In this document: positions 1 through 7,216 of the stretch, in pieces
Position numbering within the stretch: the stretch's first letter is position 1
Layout of the letters: each line of letters opens with the position of its first letter
From: Porphyrobacter sp. AAP82
Lineage (GTDB): Bacteria > Pseudomonadota > Alphaproteobacteria > Sphingomonadales > Sphingomonadaceae
DNA: 39,539 nucleotides
Direction of reading: 5' to 3'
Assembly (NCBI RefSeq): GCF_000331285.1
Contig: NZ_ANFX01000011.1
Span: forward strand, 1 to 39,539
Notes under the pieces: generated by a model
What the model saw: only the letters and a program-made list of their open reading frames with translations
Database searches by the model: none
What the model was told of the DNA's origin: nothing
Made by a program: the position numbers and the translations under genes

Positions 1-1063
1 CGCCAGCGCCCCCCGGAGCCGCCACAGGCGCTGCCCCGCCCGGCTTGCGGGCGGGCACGGGGGCCATGTCATGGCCGGTCGCCGGACGGCGGGCCGGCAG
101 GCTCGGTGCGGGGATCAGCGCATCGGGCACGACCGGCCCCGCGCCCGCCGGCGGGGGCGCGGTGCGCCCGCTCACCGCCGGCTCGAACCCGGCATAGCCG
201 CCGCGGAACGCCGCCGCCGAGCCGCTCGCGCCGCGGGTGCGGTAGAAGCGGTGCGCGCCGATCGTGCCGATATGGTCGAGGCTCGACGCCCAATAGGGAT
301 TGACCCAGAGCGTGTGGTAATGCGTCGCAAGCCCGACCGGGGAATAGACGCTGCCGTTCAGGGCCTCGGCCGCGATCCGCTGCGCCCGCGCCCAGCTTGG
401 CCCCCCGGGACGCCGCGCGAGGCTGCCGTCGCAGGTGAAGGTGAACTGGCAGCCGGTCGACCGCTCCGAGCCCTGGTAGACCACGCCGCACACCGAATTG
501 GGCCAGCTCGGGTGGGCGACGCGGTTGAGCACGACCTGCGCCACCGCACGCTGCCCGGCCTCGCTCTCGCTCGCGGCCTCATACCACACGGCCTGCGCGA
601 GGCATTCCGAGGCCCTGAGGCGCGAGATGTCGCTGCCGGACATAGTGAAAGGCCGCGCCGCCGCGCCGACATCGATCAGCGCGCCCAGCTCGCGCCCGCT
701 TTCCGCGCCCTGGGCGAGCGGATCGTCGGTCGGCAGCGCCACCAGCGCGGTGCCGGCAGGGTCGGCCATGAAGTAATAGGCCGAGCCCGGAAAGCTCTGC
801 CCGGGGCGCTCGAACGGAAGGGCAGCCTCGGCGGCCTTGCGCGTGGCGAGCGCGGCGGTGCTCTCGACCGCAGGGCCGGGCAGCTCGCCGACACCTCCGG
901 TGGCCGCCATCGCCGGAACCGTGATCGCCGCGAGCAGCACCGCAAGGCGCTTCCTGGCGGTCTTGGAGAACCATGCGATGCGCGGCAGTTGCCAGCCGCG
1001 CCGCGGCGCGCGCGCGGCCACATTGCCCGAGGTGTCGACGAAGAATGTACGCTGGCGGGCCAT
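1..1063 (-). CDS. SleB/CwlJ-type cell wall hydrolase, C-terminus cut by window edge
   Basis: The minus-strand frame is open from an ATG at 1063-1061 to the left edge, giving 354 residues without a stop. Residues about 39-54 form one hydrophobic segment (signal anchor or signal peptide after a basic N-terminus). Residues about 154-275 match the Hydrolase_2 (SleB/CwlJ) fold: the motif ECLAQAVWYEAASES at 153-167 contains the expected Glu (E162), followed by VAQVVLNRV and a stretch ending in ATHYHTLWVNPYW. The family cleaves peptidoglycan (amidase or lytic transglycosylase type) and in Alphaproteobacteria acts in the envelope rather than in spore germination. After about residue 285 the protein becomes a Pro/Ala-rich tail, which runs out of the window. 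It is divergent from the ABC importer at 1199. The domain is clear; the exact cleavage chemistry is inferred. Confidence 0.88.
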   Translation of the reverse strand, partial: MARQRTFFVDTSGNVAARAPRRGWQLPRIAWFSKTARKRLAVLLAAITVPAMAATGGVGELPGPAVESTAALATRKAAEAALPFERPGQSFPGSAYYFMADPAGTALVALPTDDPLAQGAESGRELGALIDVGAAARPFTMSGSDISRLRASECLAQAVWYEAASESEAGQRAVAQVVLNRVAHPSWPNSVCGVVYQGSERSTGCQFTFTCDGSLARRPGGPSWARAQRIAAEALNGSVYSPVGLATHYHTLWVNPYWASSLDHIGTIGAHRFYRTRGASGSAAAFRGGYAGFEPAVSGRTAPPPAGAGPVVPDALIPAPSLPARRPATGHDMAPVPARKPGGAAPVAAPGGAG

Positions 1064-1198
1064 GGTCGCACCCCGCTTACGCACGGGTGCGGGCAGGGGC
1101 GAGCGCGCCGCGGGCCGGCGTCCCGTTTCCGGACACACTGCCCCGCGCGGTTAACCCGTTGCACGCGCGGCAGCGCGGCCTTATCGCCCGGGGCGGAC

Positions 1199-2056
1199 AT
1201 GGCGCGGGATCGCATCACGAGGGGGTCACGGGGCCGATGCGGCAGAGCGCTGCTAGCGGGGCTGACGCTCGCGCTTGCCGCTTGCGCGCCTGACGCCCCG
1301 GTGCAGCCGAAAAACCCCGCGCATCCCACCATCGTCAGCCTCAACCCCTGCCTCGATGCGATCCTTGTCGAGGTCGCCCCGCCGGATCAGGTGCTGGCGC
1401 TGTCGCACTATTCGCGCGATCCTTCCTCCAGCTCGATCCCGGCCGCCACGGCCGCGCGCTACGGCGTCACCGGGGGCACCGCCGAGGAGGTGATCGCCGC
1501 CGCTCCCGATCTGGTGCTCGCCTCGATCTTCCTTCCCCAGCCGACCCGCGCCGCGCTTGAGCGGGCGGGGCTCAGGGTGGAGACCTTCGGCAGCCCGGTC
1601 AGCATTGCCGAGAGCGCTGCGCAGGTGCGCAGCCTCGCCGCGCTGGCGGGGCGCGCGGACGCGGGCGAGGCGCTCGCCGCGCGGATCGCTGCCACGCCGC
1701 CTGCGCCGGGCGCGCCCATCGACGCGCTGTTGTGGCAGCCGGGCGAGATCGTCGCGGGCGAGCAGACCCTCGTGGCCGAATTGCTGCGCGAGGCGGGCTT
1801 TGCCAGCGACGCTGTGCGCCGCGGTCTCGGCCAGGCCGACCGCGTGAGCCTCGAGGCCGTGCTCGCCGATCCGCCGCAAGTGCTGCTGGTGGCGGGCGAT
1901 GCCGCGGGCCAGCGCCATCCGGTGCTGGCGCAGGGGCTTACCGGCACCCATGTCGCCGCCTTCGATCCCTCGCTGATCTATTGCGGCGGGCCGACCGTGC
2001 TGCGCGCCCGCGCGCGCCTTGCCGGGATCCGCGCCGCATTGGAGGCGCGGCCGTGA
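1199..2056 (+). CDS. ABC importer substrate-binding lipoprotein (BtuF/FecB-like, helical backbone metal receptor)
   Basis: 285 residues. The start is the ATG at 1199, because it is followed at once by a basic stretch, a hydrophobic core and a lipobox LAAC (residues 26-29), so C29 should be lipidated after signal peptidase II cleavage. The mature part has the pattern of class III periplasmic binding proteins: TIVSLNPCLDAILVEV, then the GTAEEVIAAAPDLVLAS element, and a C-terminal VAAFDPSLIYCGGPT. It delivers a metal chelate (cobalamin, haem or siderophore) from the periplasm to the permease encoded next; the stop overlaps that GTG start by 4 bases. The substrate cannot be read from sequence. 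BtuF-type use is my first guess, but no cobalamin riboswitch was recognised upstream. Confidence 0.85.
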   Translation: MARDRITRGSRGRCGRALLAGLTLALAACAPDAPVQPKNPAHPTIVSLNPCLDAILVEVAPPDQVLALSHYSRDPSSSSIPAATAARYGVTGGTAEEVIAAAPDLVLASIFLPQPTRAALERAGLRVETFGSPVSIAESAAQVRSLAALAGRADAGEALAARIAATPPAPGAPIDALLWQPGEIVAGEQTLVAELLREAGFASDAVRRGLGQADRVSLEAVLADPPQVLLVAGDAAGQRHPVLAQGLTGTHVAAFDPSLIYCGGPTVLRARARLAGIRAALEARP

Positions 2057-3051
2057 ACCGCGCTGCCATCGTCTTTGCCGCGCTGCTGGCGGTGCTGGCG
2101 GTGCTCTCGCTGCTGGCCGGCCGCGTGTGGATCGCGCCCTTCGGCGACGGCCCCCAAAACGCCGCGCTGATCCTTGCCGAACTGCGTCTGCCGCGGGCGG
2201 TGCTGGCGGTGGTGATCGGCGCCGGCCTCGGGGCGGGGGGCGCGGCGATGCAGGGCTACCTGCGCAATCCGCTCGCCGATCCGGGCCTGTTCGGCATCGC
2301 CCCGATGGCGGCGCTGGGCGCGGTGGCGAGCTTCTGGGTCGCGCCCCTCCTGCCTGCCGCGCTGGCCGCCTGGAGCCTGCCGGTCATGGCGCTCACCGGC
2401 GCGGCGCTGGGGATGGGGGGCCTTGCGCTGATCGCCGGGCGCACCACGTCCGACGGTGCGGGGGGCGCAGGCGGCGGGATCGCGCTGTTCACGCTCGCCG
2501 GGCTGATGCTGGCGAGCCTTGCCGGCGCCCTGACCGCGCTCGCCATCACCCTTGCGCCCAATCCCTTCGCGCTCTCCGAAATCGTGCTGTGGCTCAACGG
2601 CGCGCTTACCGACCGGTCATGGCGCGAAGTGGGGATCGCAGCGCCCCTGACGGTGGCGGGGATCGGCGTGCTGGCGCTTGCGGCGAAGAGCCTCGACGCG
2701 CTGACCCTGGGCGAGGATGCCGCGCGCTCGCTCGGCGTCGATCCGCGGCGGCTGCTGGGGCTGCTCGTGATCGGTATCGGGCTGACGGTGGGCGCAGGCG
2801 TGGCGGTGGCCGGGATCATCGGTTTTGTCGGGCTGATCGTGCCCCATCTGGTGCGCCCTCTCACCGACCGCCTGCCCTCGAGCCTGATCCTGCCGAGCGC
2901 GCTTGCGGGCGCGTGCCTGGTGCTGGCGGCGGACAGCATCGTGCGGGTGCTGCCGTTCGTCACCGAGCTGCGCCTCGGCATCGCGCTCTCGCTGATCGGC
3001 GCGCCGTTCTTCGGCTGGCTGCTGGTCCGTATGCGGCGGGGGAGGCTGTGA
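2053..3051 (+). CDS. FecCD/BtuC-type ABC importer permease
   Basis: 332 residues from a GTG at 2053 that overlaps the upstream stop (GTGA), indicating translational coupling. The protein is almost entirely hydrophobic with about 8-10 predicted membrane helices. Family hallmarks are [20 protein letters not shown] near residue 45, GAAMQGYLRNPLADPGLFGI just after it, and GFVGLIVPHLVR near residue 260, which are the conserved segments of the FecCD/BtuC permease family. It forms a homodimeric inner-membrane channel with the ATPase encoded immediately downstream. Length is typical for the family. Family call is firm; substrate is not determined. Confidence 0.93.
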   Translation: MNRAAIVFAALLAVLAVLSLLAGRVWIAPFGDGPQNAALILAELRLPRAVLAVVIGAGLGAGGAAMQGYLRNPLADPGLFGIAPMAALGAVASFWVAPLLPAALAAWSLPVMALTGAALGMGGLALIAGRTTSDGAGGAGGGIALFTLAGLMLASLAGALTALAITLAPNPFALSEIVLWLNGALTDRSWREVGIAAPLTVAGIGVLALAAKSLDALTLGEDAARSLGVDPRRLLGLLVIGIGLTVGAGVAVAGIIGFVGLIVPHLVRPLTDRLPSSLILPSALAGACLVLAADSIVRVLPFVTELRLGIALSLIGAPFFGWLLVRMRRGRL

Positions 3052-3791
3052 TGCTGACGGCGGAGAACCTCACGCTGCGGCGCGGGGGCCGCAGCGTGGT
3101 CGAAGGCCTGACCGCAAGCCTTGCGCCCGGGGGGATCACCGCGATCGTCGGCCCCAATGGCGCGGGCAAGTCCTCGCTGCTGCTGGCGCTTGCGGGGCTG
3201 CTGGAGCCTGCGGGCGGCGCGGTGAGCCTGGATGGCACCGCGCTCGGGGCGATGACCGCGCGCGGGCGGGCGCAGGCCATCGGCTACCTGCCGCAGAGCC
3301 CCGACATCGCCTGGGACGTGAGCGTCGCAAGCCTCGTGGCGCTCGGCCGGCTGCCGTGGCGCGACCGGGGGAGTGCCGAGGTCGAAGCCGCGCTCGCCGC
3401 GCTCGATTTGGGGGCGCTGCGCCATCGCCCCGTCAGCCGGCTGTCGGGCGGCGAGCGGGCGCGGGTGCTGCTGGCGCGGGTGCTGAGCGGTTGCCCGCGC
3501 TGGATCCTCGCCGACGAGCCGCTCGCCGCGCTCGATCTTGGGCACCGGGACGCGCTGGTCGCGCACCTCAAGGCCTGTGCGGCGGCCGGGCAGGGGGTCG
3601 CGATCGTGCTCCACGATCTGGCGCTGGCGATGAACCATGCCGATCACGTGCTGGTGCTGGACGAGGGGCGCCTTGTGGCAGAAGGGCCCCCCGCCGTCGC
3701 GCTCGCAGCGGAGAGGATCACGCGCGTGTGGGGTATCGACGCAGCGTGGGTCGGCGAGCCGGGGCGGCGGGGGCTAGTTACGGGCAGGTGA
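3051..3791 (+). CDS. ABC importer ATPase (FecE/BtuD/HmuV family)
   Basis: 246 residues; the ATG at 3051 overlaps the permease stop (TGATG). All nucleotide-binding elements are intact: Walker A GPNGAGKSS at residues 34-42, Q-loop Q82 in YLPQ, ABC signature LSGGE at 131-135, Walker B WILADEP at 151-157 and the H-loop H188 in IVLHDL. It powers uptake of the metal chelate through the FecCD-type permease. The three genes 1199-3791 form a complete importer operon with 4-base and 1-base overlaps; an outer-membrane TonB receptor is not present in this window. The final codons are followed by a gene-free stretch. Confidence 0.93.
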   Translation: MLTAENLTLRRGGRSVVEGLTASLAPGGITAIVGPNGAGKSSLLLALAGLLEPAGGAVSLDGTALGAMTARGRAQAIGYLPQSPDIAWDVSVASLVALGRLPWRDRGSAEVEAALAALDLGALRHRPVSRLSGGERARVLLARVLSGCPRWILADEPLAALDLGHRDALVAHLKACAAAGQGVAIVLHDLALAMNHADHVLVLDEGRLVAEGPPAVALAAERITRVWGIDAAWVGEPGRRGLVTGR

Positions 3792-4186
3792 GGCGGTCAT
3801 GTGGCAGGCAAGCCCCGGGAAAGCTCGACCCAGCCATCAGTTCCGCCACCCGCCGGCGCCCGCAGACGAAGCCAGGTTGCGACCCTCGAAGGGACCCGGC
3901 CGGCTCTGCGGGGAGGCCTTCTGACTGACAGAAAAGGCGGTCGTTTGCGCCTTCATATTTTCTGTAGGGGCGCAAGAATCCCAGGCAAATCACGGAAAAT
4001 ATAACACAAGTCTGTCATGCCCGGGCGCCTCGGTCGGTCAGGACCCCGGCGGCGGCGTCCGCGATTTTCCGCCCCGGCCTTGGGGCATTTGCCTATTCGG
4101 CGGTTTCGCCCTAGCCTCCGGCCGCGCTTCGCAGGGCGGCCGGCTTGCAGCTTGGGTCCCGCGCGAACCGCAGCACGGGGGTTCCG
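3792..4186. other. Gene-free stretch between ABC ATPase and TIR-TPR gene
   Basis: 395 bases without a convincing gene; the open frames here are short and have no recognisable composition or domain. The section around 3930-4015 is AT-richer than its surroundings and holds an inverted repeat (listed separately), so the promoter of the TIR-TPR gene probably lies there. I looked for a cobalamin riboswitch because of the neighbouring importer but could not find the conserved B12-box (GCCACTG) or a convincing core on either strand. Confidence 0.5.
3945..3975. repeat. Inverted repeat with AT-rich centre upstream of TIR-TPR gene
   Basis: TTGCGCC at 3945-3951 is repeated in inverted form as GGCGCAA at 3969-3975, separated by a 17-base AT-rich spacer. 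The two 7-base arms match perfectly. It could be an operator for a dimeric regulator, a hairpin in the leader of the TIR-TPR gene (212 bases upstream of its start), or a terminator-like structure behind the importer operon, although no T-run follows. Only the symmetry is observed; the role is open. Confidence 0.4.
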
Positions 4187-6253
4187 ATGAGCGATCCGGT
4201 GGGCGCGTACCGTTACAAGGCGTTCATCAGCTACAGCTGGGCCGATGCCAAGTGGGGCAAGTGGGTCCAGCACGCCCTCGAAACCTACCGCACCCCGCGC
4301 GCGCTGGTCGGCGAGGAACGCGCGCTCGGGCCCGTGCCGGCGCGGCTCCACCCGCTGTTCAAGGACCGCGAGGAGGAGGCCGCCGGCGCCAGCATCGGCG
4401 CGGCGGTCGAGGCGGCCTTGGGGGCGAGCGAATTCCTGATCGTGGTCTGCTCGGCCACCTCGGCCAGATCGAAGTGGGTCAACCGCGAGATCGCGTGGTT
4501 CAAGACCCACCGCGATCCCGCAAAGGTGCTCGCCCTCATCGTGGGCGGGGAGCCGGGCGATCCCGAGAACGAATGCTTCCCCAAGGCGCTCACCCACCTT
4601 GTGGGCGCCGACGGAGCGGTCACCGACACGCCCATCGACACGCCGCTTGCCGCCGATGCGCGCGAGACCGGGGACGGCAAGCGCATCGCCCGGCTCAAGC
4701 TCGCTGCCGCCATGCTCGGCGTCGGGCTCGACGAGCTGGTCCGCCGCGACGAGCGCCGCCGCACCTTGCGCACCCGCGCGGTGGTCGCCGTCTCGCTGAC
4801 GCTGGCGGCGGTGATGAGCACGCTCACCTGGTTCGCGGTCGAAGCGAGGAAGGAGGCCGAATTCCAGCGCAACCAGGCCGATGGCCTCGTCGAATTCATG
4901 CTCACTGACCTGCGCGCCAAGCTCGAGCCGGTGGGAAGGCTTGACGCGCTCGACGTGGTCGGCACGCGGGCGCTCGATTATTACGCCAAGCAGAAGCTCG
5001 CCGATCTGGATGCCGATGCGCTGGGTCGGCGGGCGCAGGCGCTGCTGCTGGTGGGCGAATTGTCCAACCTGCGCGGCGACAGCGGCGAGGCATTGAAGGC
5101 CTTCACCCAGGCCGCCGCCTCGACCGCCGAACAGCTCGCGCGCGATCCGCGCAATCCGCAGCGCATCTACGATCACGCGCAGAGCGTGTTCTGGGTCGGC
5201 TACATCGCCTACAATCGCGGCGAGCTGGCCAACGCCGAGGCGCAATATCGCGAATACAAGCGCCTCGCCGACGCGCTGCTGGCGATCGATCCCAAGAACC
5301 CCGAATGGCAGATGGAGAGCAGCTATGCCGAGAGCAATCTGGGGGTGATGTTCGACGCGCAGGGGCGCATCGCCGAGGCCGAACCTGCCTTCGCCGCCTC
5401 GCTGAAAATGGCCGAAGCGAGCGCCCGCAGCAATCCCGCCGATACCGCGCGGCAGATCGAGATCGGGATTGCCGCCAACTGGTTGGGGAAGGCGAAGGAC
5501 AAGCTCGGAAAGCTCTCCGAGGCCCGTGCGCTGCATGCCCGCGAGATCGCGATCTATGAAGCGGTGCTGCGGCGCGAGCCGGCCAATGCCGTGGCGAAGA
5601 ACCGGCTCGGCGTCGCGCTCCAGTTCCTTGCCGGGGTCCAGCTCGAGCAGGGCGAGATCGCGGCTGCCCTCACGTCCTTCGACCGGGGCATTGCGGTTCA
5701 CGCCGGATTGCTGCGGATCGAGCCCGGCAACACCGAATGGCAGCAGTCGGACGCGGGCGGCCGGATCCAGAAAGCCAGAGCCCTGATCTACGCGGGTCGG
5801 CTTGCCGAGAGCCGCGCATTGATGGACGCGGCCGAGGCGCTGCTCGACCGGATGGTGGCAAGGGACCCGTCAAACGCGGAATGGTCGACAGTCCTGCGCC
5901 AGGAGGTGCTCATCGGCCGGGCACGGCTGGCTCTGGCGAGCGGGAAGGCGGCTGAGGCGCGCGGGCCGGCCAGACAGGTGATCGCAGGGGCCCCGCGCGC
6001 GGCCGACCGTGCCAACCGCACCAGCGCTCTGATCATCGCCGGCGACATCGAGGCCCGCCTCGGGCAGGCCGAGGCGGCGCGCGCTTTCTGGATCAGCGGC
6101 CTCGAAAGCCTGCCCGCAGTCCCCGGCGCCGATGACGAGCGGTTCATGCTGCTCCGCCGGCTGGGCCGGGATAACGAAGCGCAGGCCGTGGCCGCAGCGC
6201 TCGACAGGCGGGGCTATCGCCACCCCGCCTATCTGCGCGAAAAAGGGGGCTAG
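4187..6253 (+). CDS. TIR domain protein with one membrane helix and TPR repeats
   Basis: 688 residues from the ATG at 4187 (an in-frame start at 4145 exists but adds 14 uncharacteristic residues and lacks a ribosome site). Residues 10-135 form a TIR domain: AFISYSWAD (12-20), FKDREEEAAGASI (58-70) as BB-loop region, and SKWVNREIAWF (95-105), where E101 sits where TIR NADases place their catalytic Glu. Residues about 197-219 are a single transmembrane helix. Residues 228-265 contain the block RNQADGLVEFMLTDLRAKLE seen in membrane-anchored TPR signalling proteins, and from about 290 to 680 there are tetratricopeptide-like helical pairs with recurring Trp/Ala/Leu patterns. TIR domains either act as protein-interaction modules or hydrolyse NAD; which applies here is unknown. 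Converges on the gene at 6258. Confidence 0.88.
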   Translation: MSDPVGAYRYKAFISYSWADAKWGKWVQHALETYRTPRALVGEERALGPVPARLHPLFKDREEEAAGASIGAAVEAALGASEFLIVVCSATSARSKWVNREIAWFKTHRDPAKVLALIVGGEPGDPENECFPKALTHLVGADGAVTDTPIDTPLAADARETGDGKRIARLKLAAAMLGVGLDELVRRDERRRTLRTRAVVAVSLTLAAVMSTLTWFAVEARKEAEFQRNQADGLVEFMLTDLRAKLEPVGRLDALDVVGTRALDYYAKQKLADLDADALGRRAQALLLVGELSNLRGDSGEALKAFTQAAASTAEQLARDPRNPQRIYDHAQSVFWVGYIAYNRGELANAEAQYREYKRLADALLAIDPKNPEWQMESSYAESNLGVMFDAQGRIAEAEPAFAASLKMAEASARSNPADTARQIEIGIAANWLGKAKDKLGKLSEARALHAREIAIYEAVLRREPANAVAKNRLGVALQFLAGVQLEQGEIAAALTSFDRGIAVHAGLLRIEPGNTEWQQSDAGGRIQKARALIYAGRLAESRALMDAAEALLDRMVARDPSNAEWSTVLRQEVLIGRARLALASGKAAEARGPARQVIAGAPRAADRANRTSALIIAGDIEARLGQAEAARAFWISGLESLPAVPGADDERFMLLRRLGRDNEAQAVAAALDRRGYRHPAYLREKGG

Positions 6254-6258
6254 CCCCT
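6240..6258 (-). terminator. Compact intrinsic terminator for the minus-strand gene 6258-6839
   Basis: Read on the minus strand, AGGGG and CCCCT form a perfect 5-bp stem (6244-6248 with 6254-6258) around a 5-base loop, and the hairpin is followed by another C and five T residues (complement of A 6240-6244). The structure lies exactly between the two convergent stop codons and overlaps the last codons of the TIR-TPR gene. On the plus strand the same hairpin has no T-run. Confidence 0.5.
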
Positions 6259-6839
6259 CAGCAGGACGACGTCTCGCCGAGCATGAAGTTGGTGCCCACC
6301 GATGTCTTGGTGGTGATCCGCGGATCGAGCGTGATGTAGTAATTGCCGTAATTCGGCAGCACCAGCCCCATCGCATAGGCATAGCCGGGCGCATCGTCGG
6401 GCGTGTCGTCGTCGATCACAAGCTCGCTGTCGCTGACACGAACGAAGGTCATGTCGGGGACCGTGATCGGCACCGCGGCGCTGTAATTGCCATTGGCATC
6501 GGTCCCGCAGAACCATCCATAGCCCGTCACCGGCCCGGTGCCCGAAAATTCCCCCGGCTGCGCCCAGCGGCCGGCGACCGGGTTGCCGTTCTGATCGACC
6601 ATCCGGCTGGTATCGAGCATGATCGTGATGTCGATATTGTCGCTGTAACTGTCATCATGCGGCAGGGCGGTGAGATTGATGCTGCCATCGCTGCCCACGC
6701 GCCCGTTCATGGGATCGGGCACGCCATTGGTCTGCGCGAACGTGAAGGTCGCGCCGATATCATTGGCAGAGTTCCAGACCAGCACCGGCGTACAGGTCAT
6801 GGTGATCTGGCGATCCATCGCGTCTGTATCCGTGGTCAT
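6258..6839 (-). CDS. Unrecognised 193-aa protein, beta-rich
   Basis: I do not recognise a family. The ATG at 6839-6837 is preceded at about 8 bases by GGGGGA, a good ribosome site. There is no signal peptide (start [16 protein letters not shown]). The composition is rich in Thr, Asp, Asn, Gly and Tyr with alternating hydrophobic residues, suggesting a beta-sandwich: segments such as [33 protein letters not shown] and [17 protein letters not shown] look like strands joined by polar turns. Three Cys residues (C16, one in WFCGTD and the C-terminal residue) are present. Codon and residue usage look less GC-driven than neighbours. Gene neighbourhood: convergent with the TIR-TPR gene, 377 bases from uvrA. 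Could be a cytosolic beta-sandwich or a phage/toxin-related accessory protein; no evidence decides. Confidence 0.7.
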   Translation of the reverse strand: MTTDTDAMDRQITMTCTPVLVWNSANDIGATFTFAQTNGVPDPMNGRVGSDGSINLTALPHDDSYSDNIDITIMLDTSRMVDQNGNPVAGRWAQPGEFSGTGPVTGYGWFCGTDANGNYSAAVPITVPDMTFVRVSDSELVIDDDTPDDAPGYAYAMGLVLPNYGNYYITLDPRITTKTSVGTNFMLGETSSC

Positions 6840-7216
6840 GGCTATTCCCCCACCCTTGCCTGCGACTGACGGCGCTTGGCGGCCCGCAAGGGTTTCCCGG
6901 GCCTGCCGCGCGATGCACTTGGCTTCCCTTGCCGGGCGGAGGTCTTTTGCATTCTACCGGACGCGCCATGCGCGCCGTTCCCCCCGGCTCCTGCCCGTCG
7001 CCTCGTTTCGATCCCGTCGATGGGCAGCGCGGAAAATGCGCCTTTTGCAACACATTGTAAATCACGATTGCGTCCGCATGCCGGGCGTGGACAAACCTGC
7101 GCGGATACCTATCTGGCAGGAACCGATCGGCGCACTGCTCGCTCTGAGCCTGAGCGGCGGAAATCCTCGCCTCGCGCCCTTTACAACTGCGAACATTTGC
7201 GGAACACAGCCCTCCC
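6840..7216. other. Divergent intergenic region upstream of uvrA
   Basis: 377 bases separating the divergent starts of the unrecognised 193-aa gene and uvrA. No convincing gene was seen. It contains the LexA operator at 7191-7205 (listed separately). In many Proteobacteria ssb sits divergently next to uvrA; it is absent here. The uvrA start has no good Shine-Dalgarno sequence, only CCTCCC immediately before the ATG. Confidence 0.5.
7191..7205 (+). promoter_or_regulatory. LexA (SOS) operator in front of uvrA
   Basis: GAAC-ATTTGCG-GAAC is a perfect match to the direct-repeat SOS box of Alphaproteobacteria (GAAC-N7-GAAC, or GTTC-N7-GTTC on the other strand). It ends 11 bases before the uvrA ATG, where bound LexA would block transcription start or elongation. 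uvrA is a classic member of the alphaproteobacterial LexA regulon, so sequence and context agree. Confidence 0.85.

Noticed and set aside
3792..4000. Possible cobalamin riboswitch near the metal-chelate importer
   Set aside because: A GAAGCCAGG-like stretch at about 3866 recalls the 3-prime part of the aptamer, but the B12 box and the conserved core are missing, and the position is behind rather than in front of the importer.
3953..5701. 582-codon minus-strand open frame opposite the TIR-TPR gene
   Set aside because: Shadow frame: the plus strand encodes clear TIR and TPR motifs, while the minus translation shows no domain.
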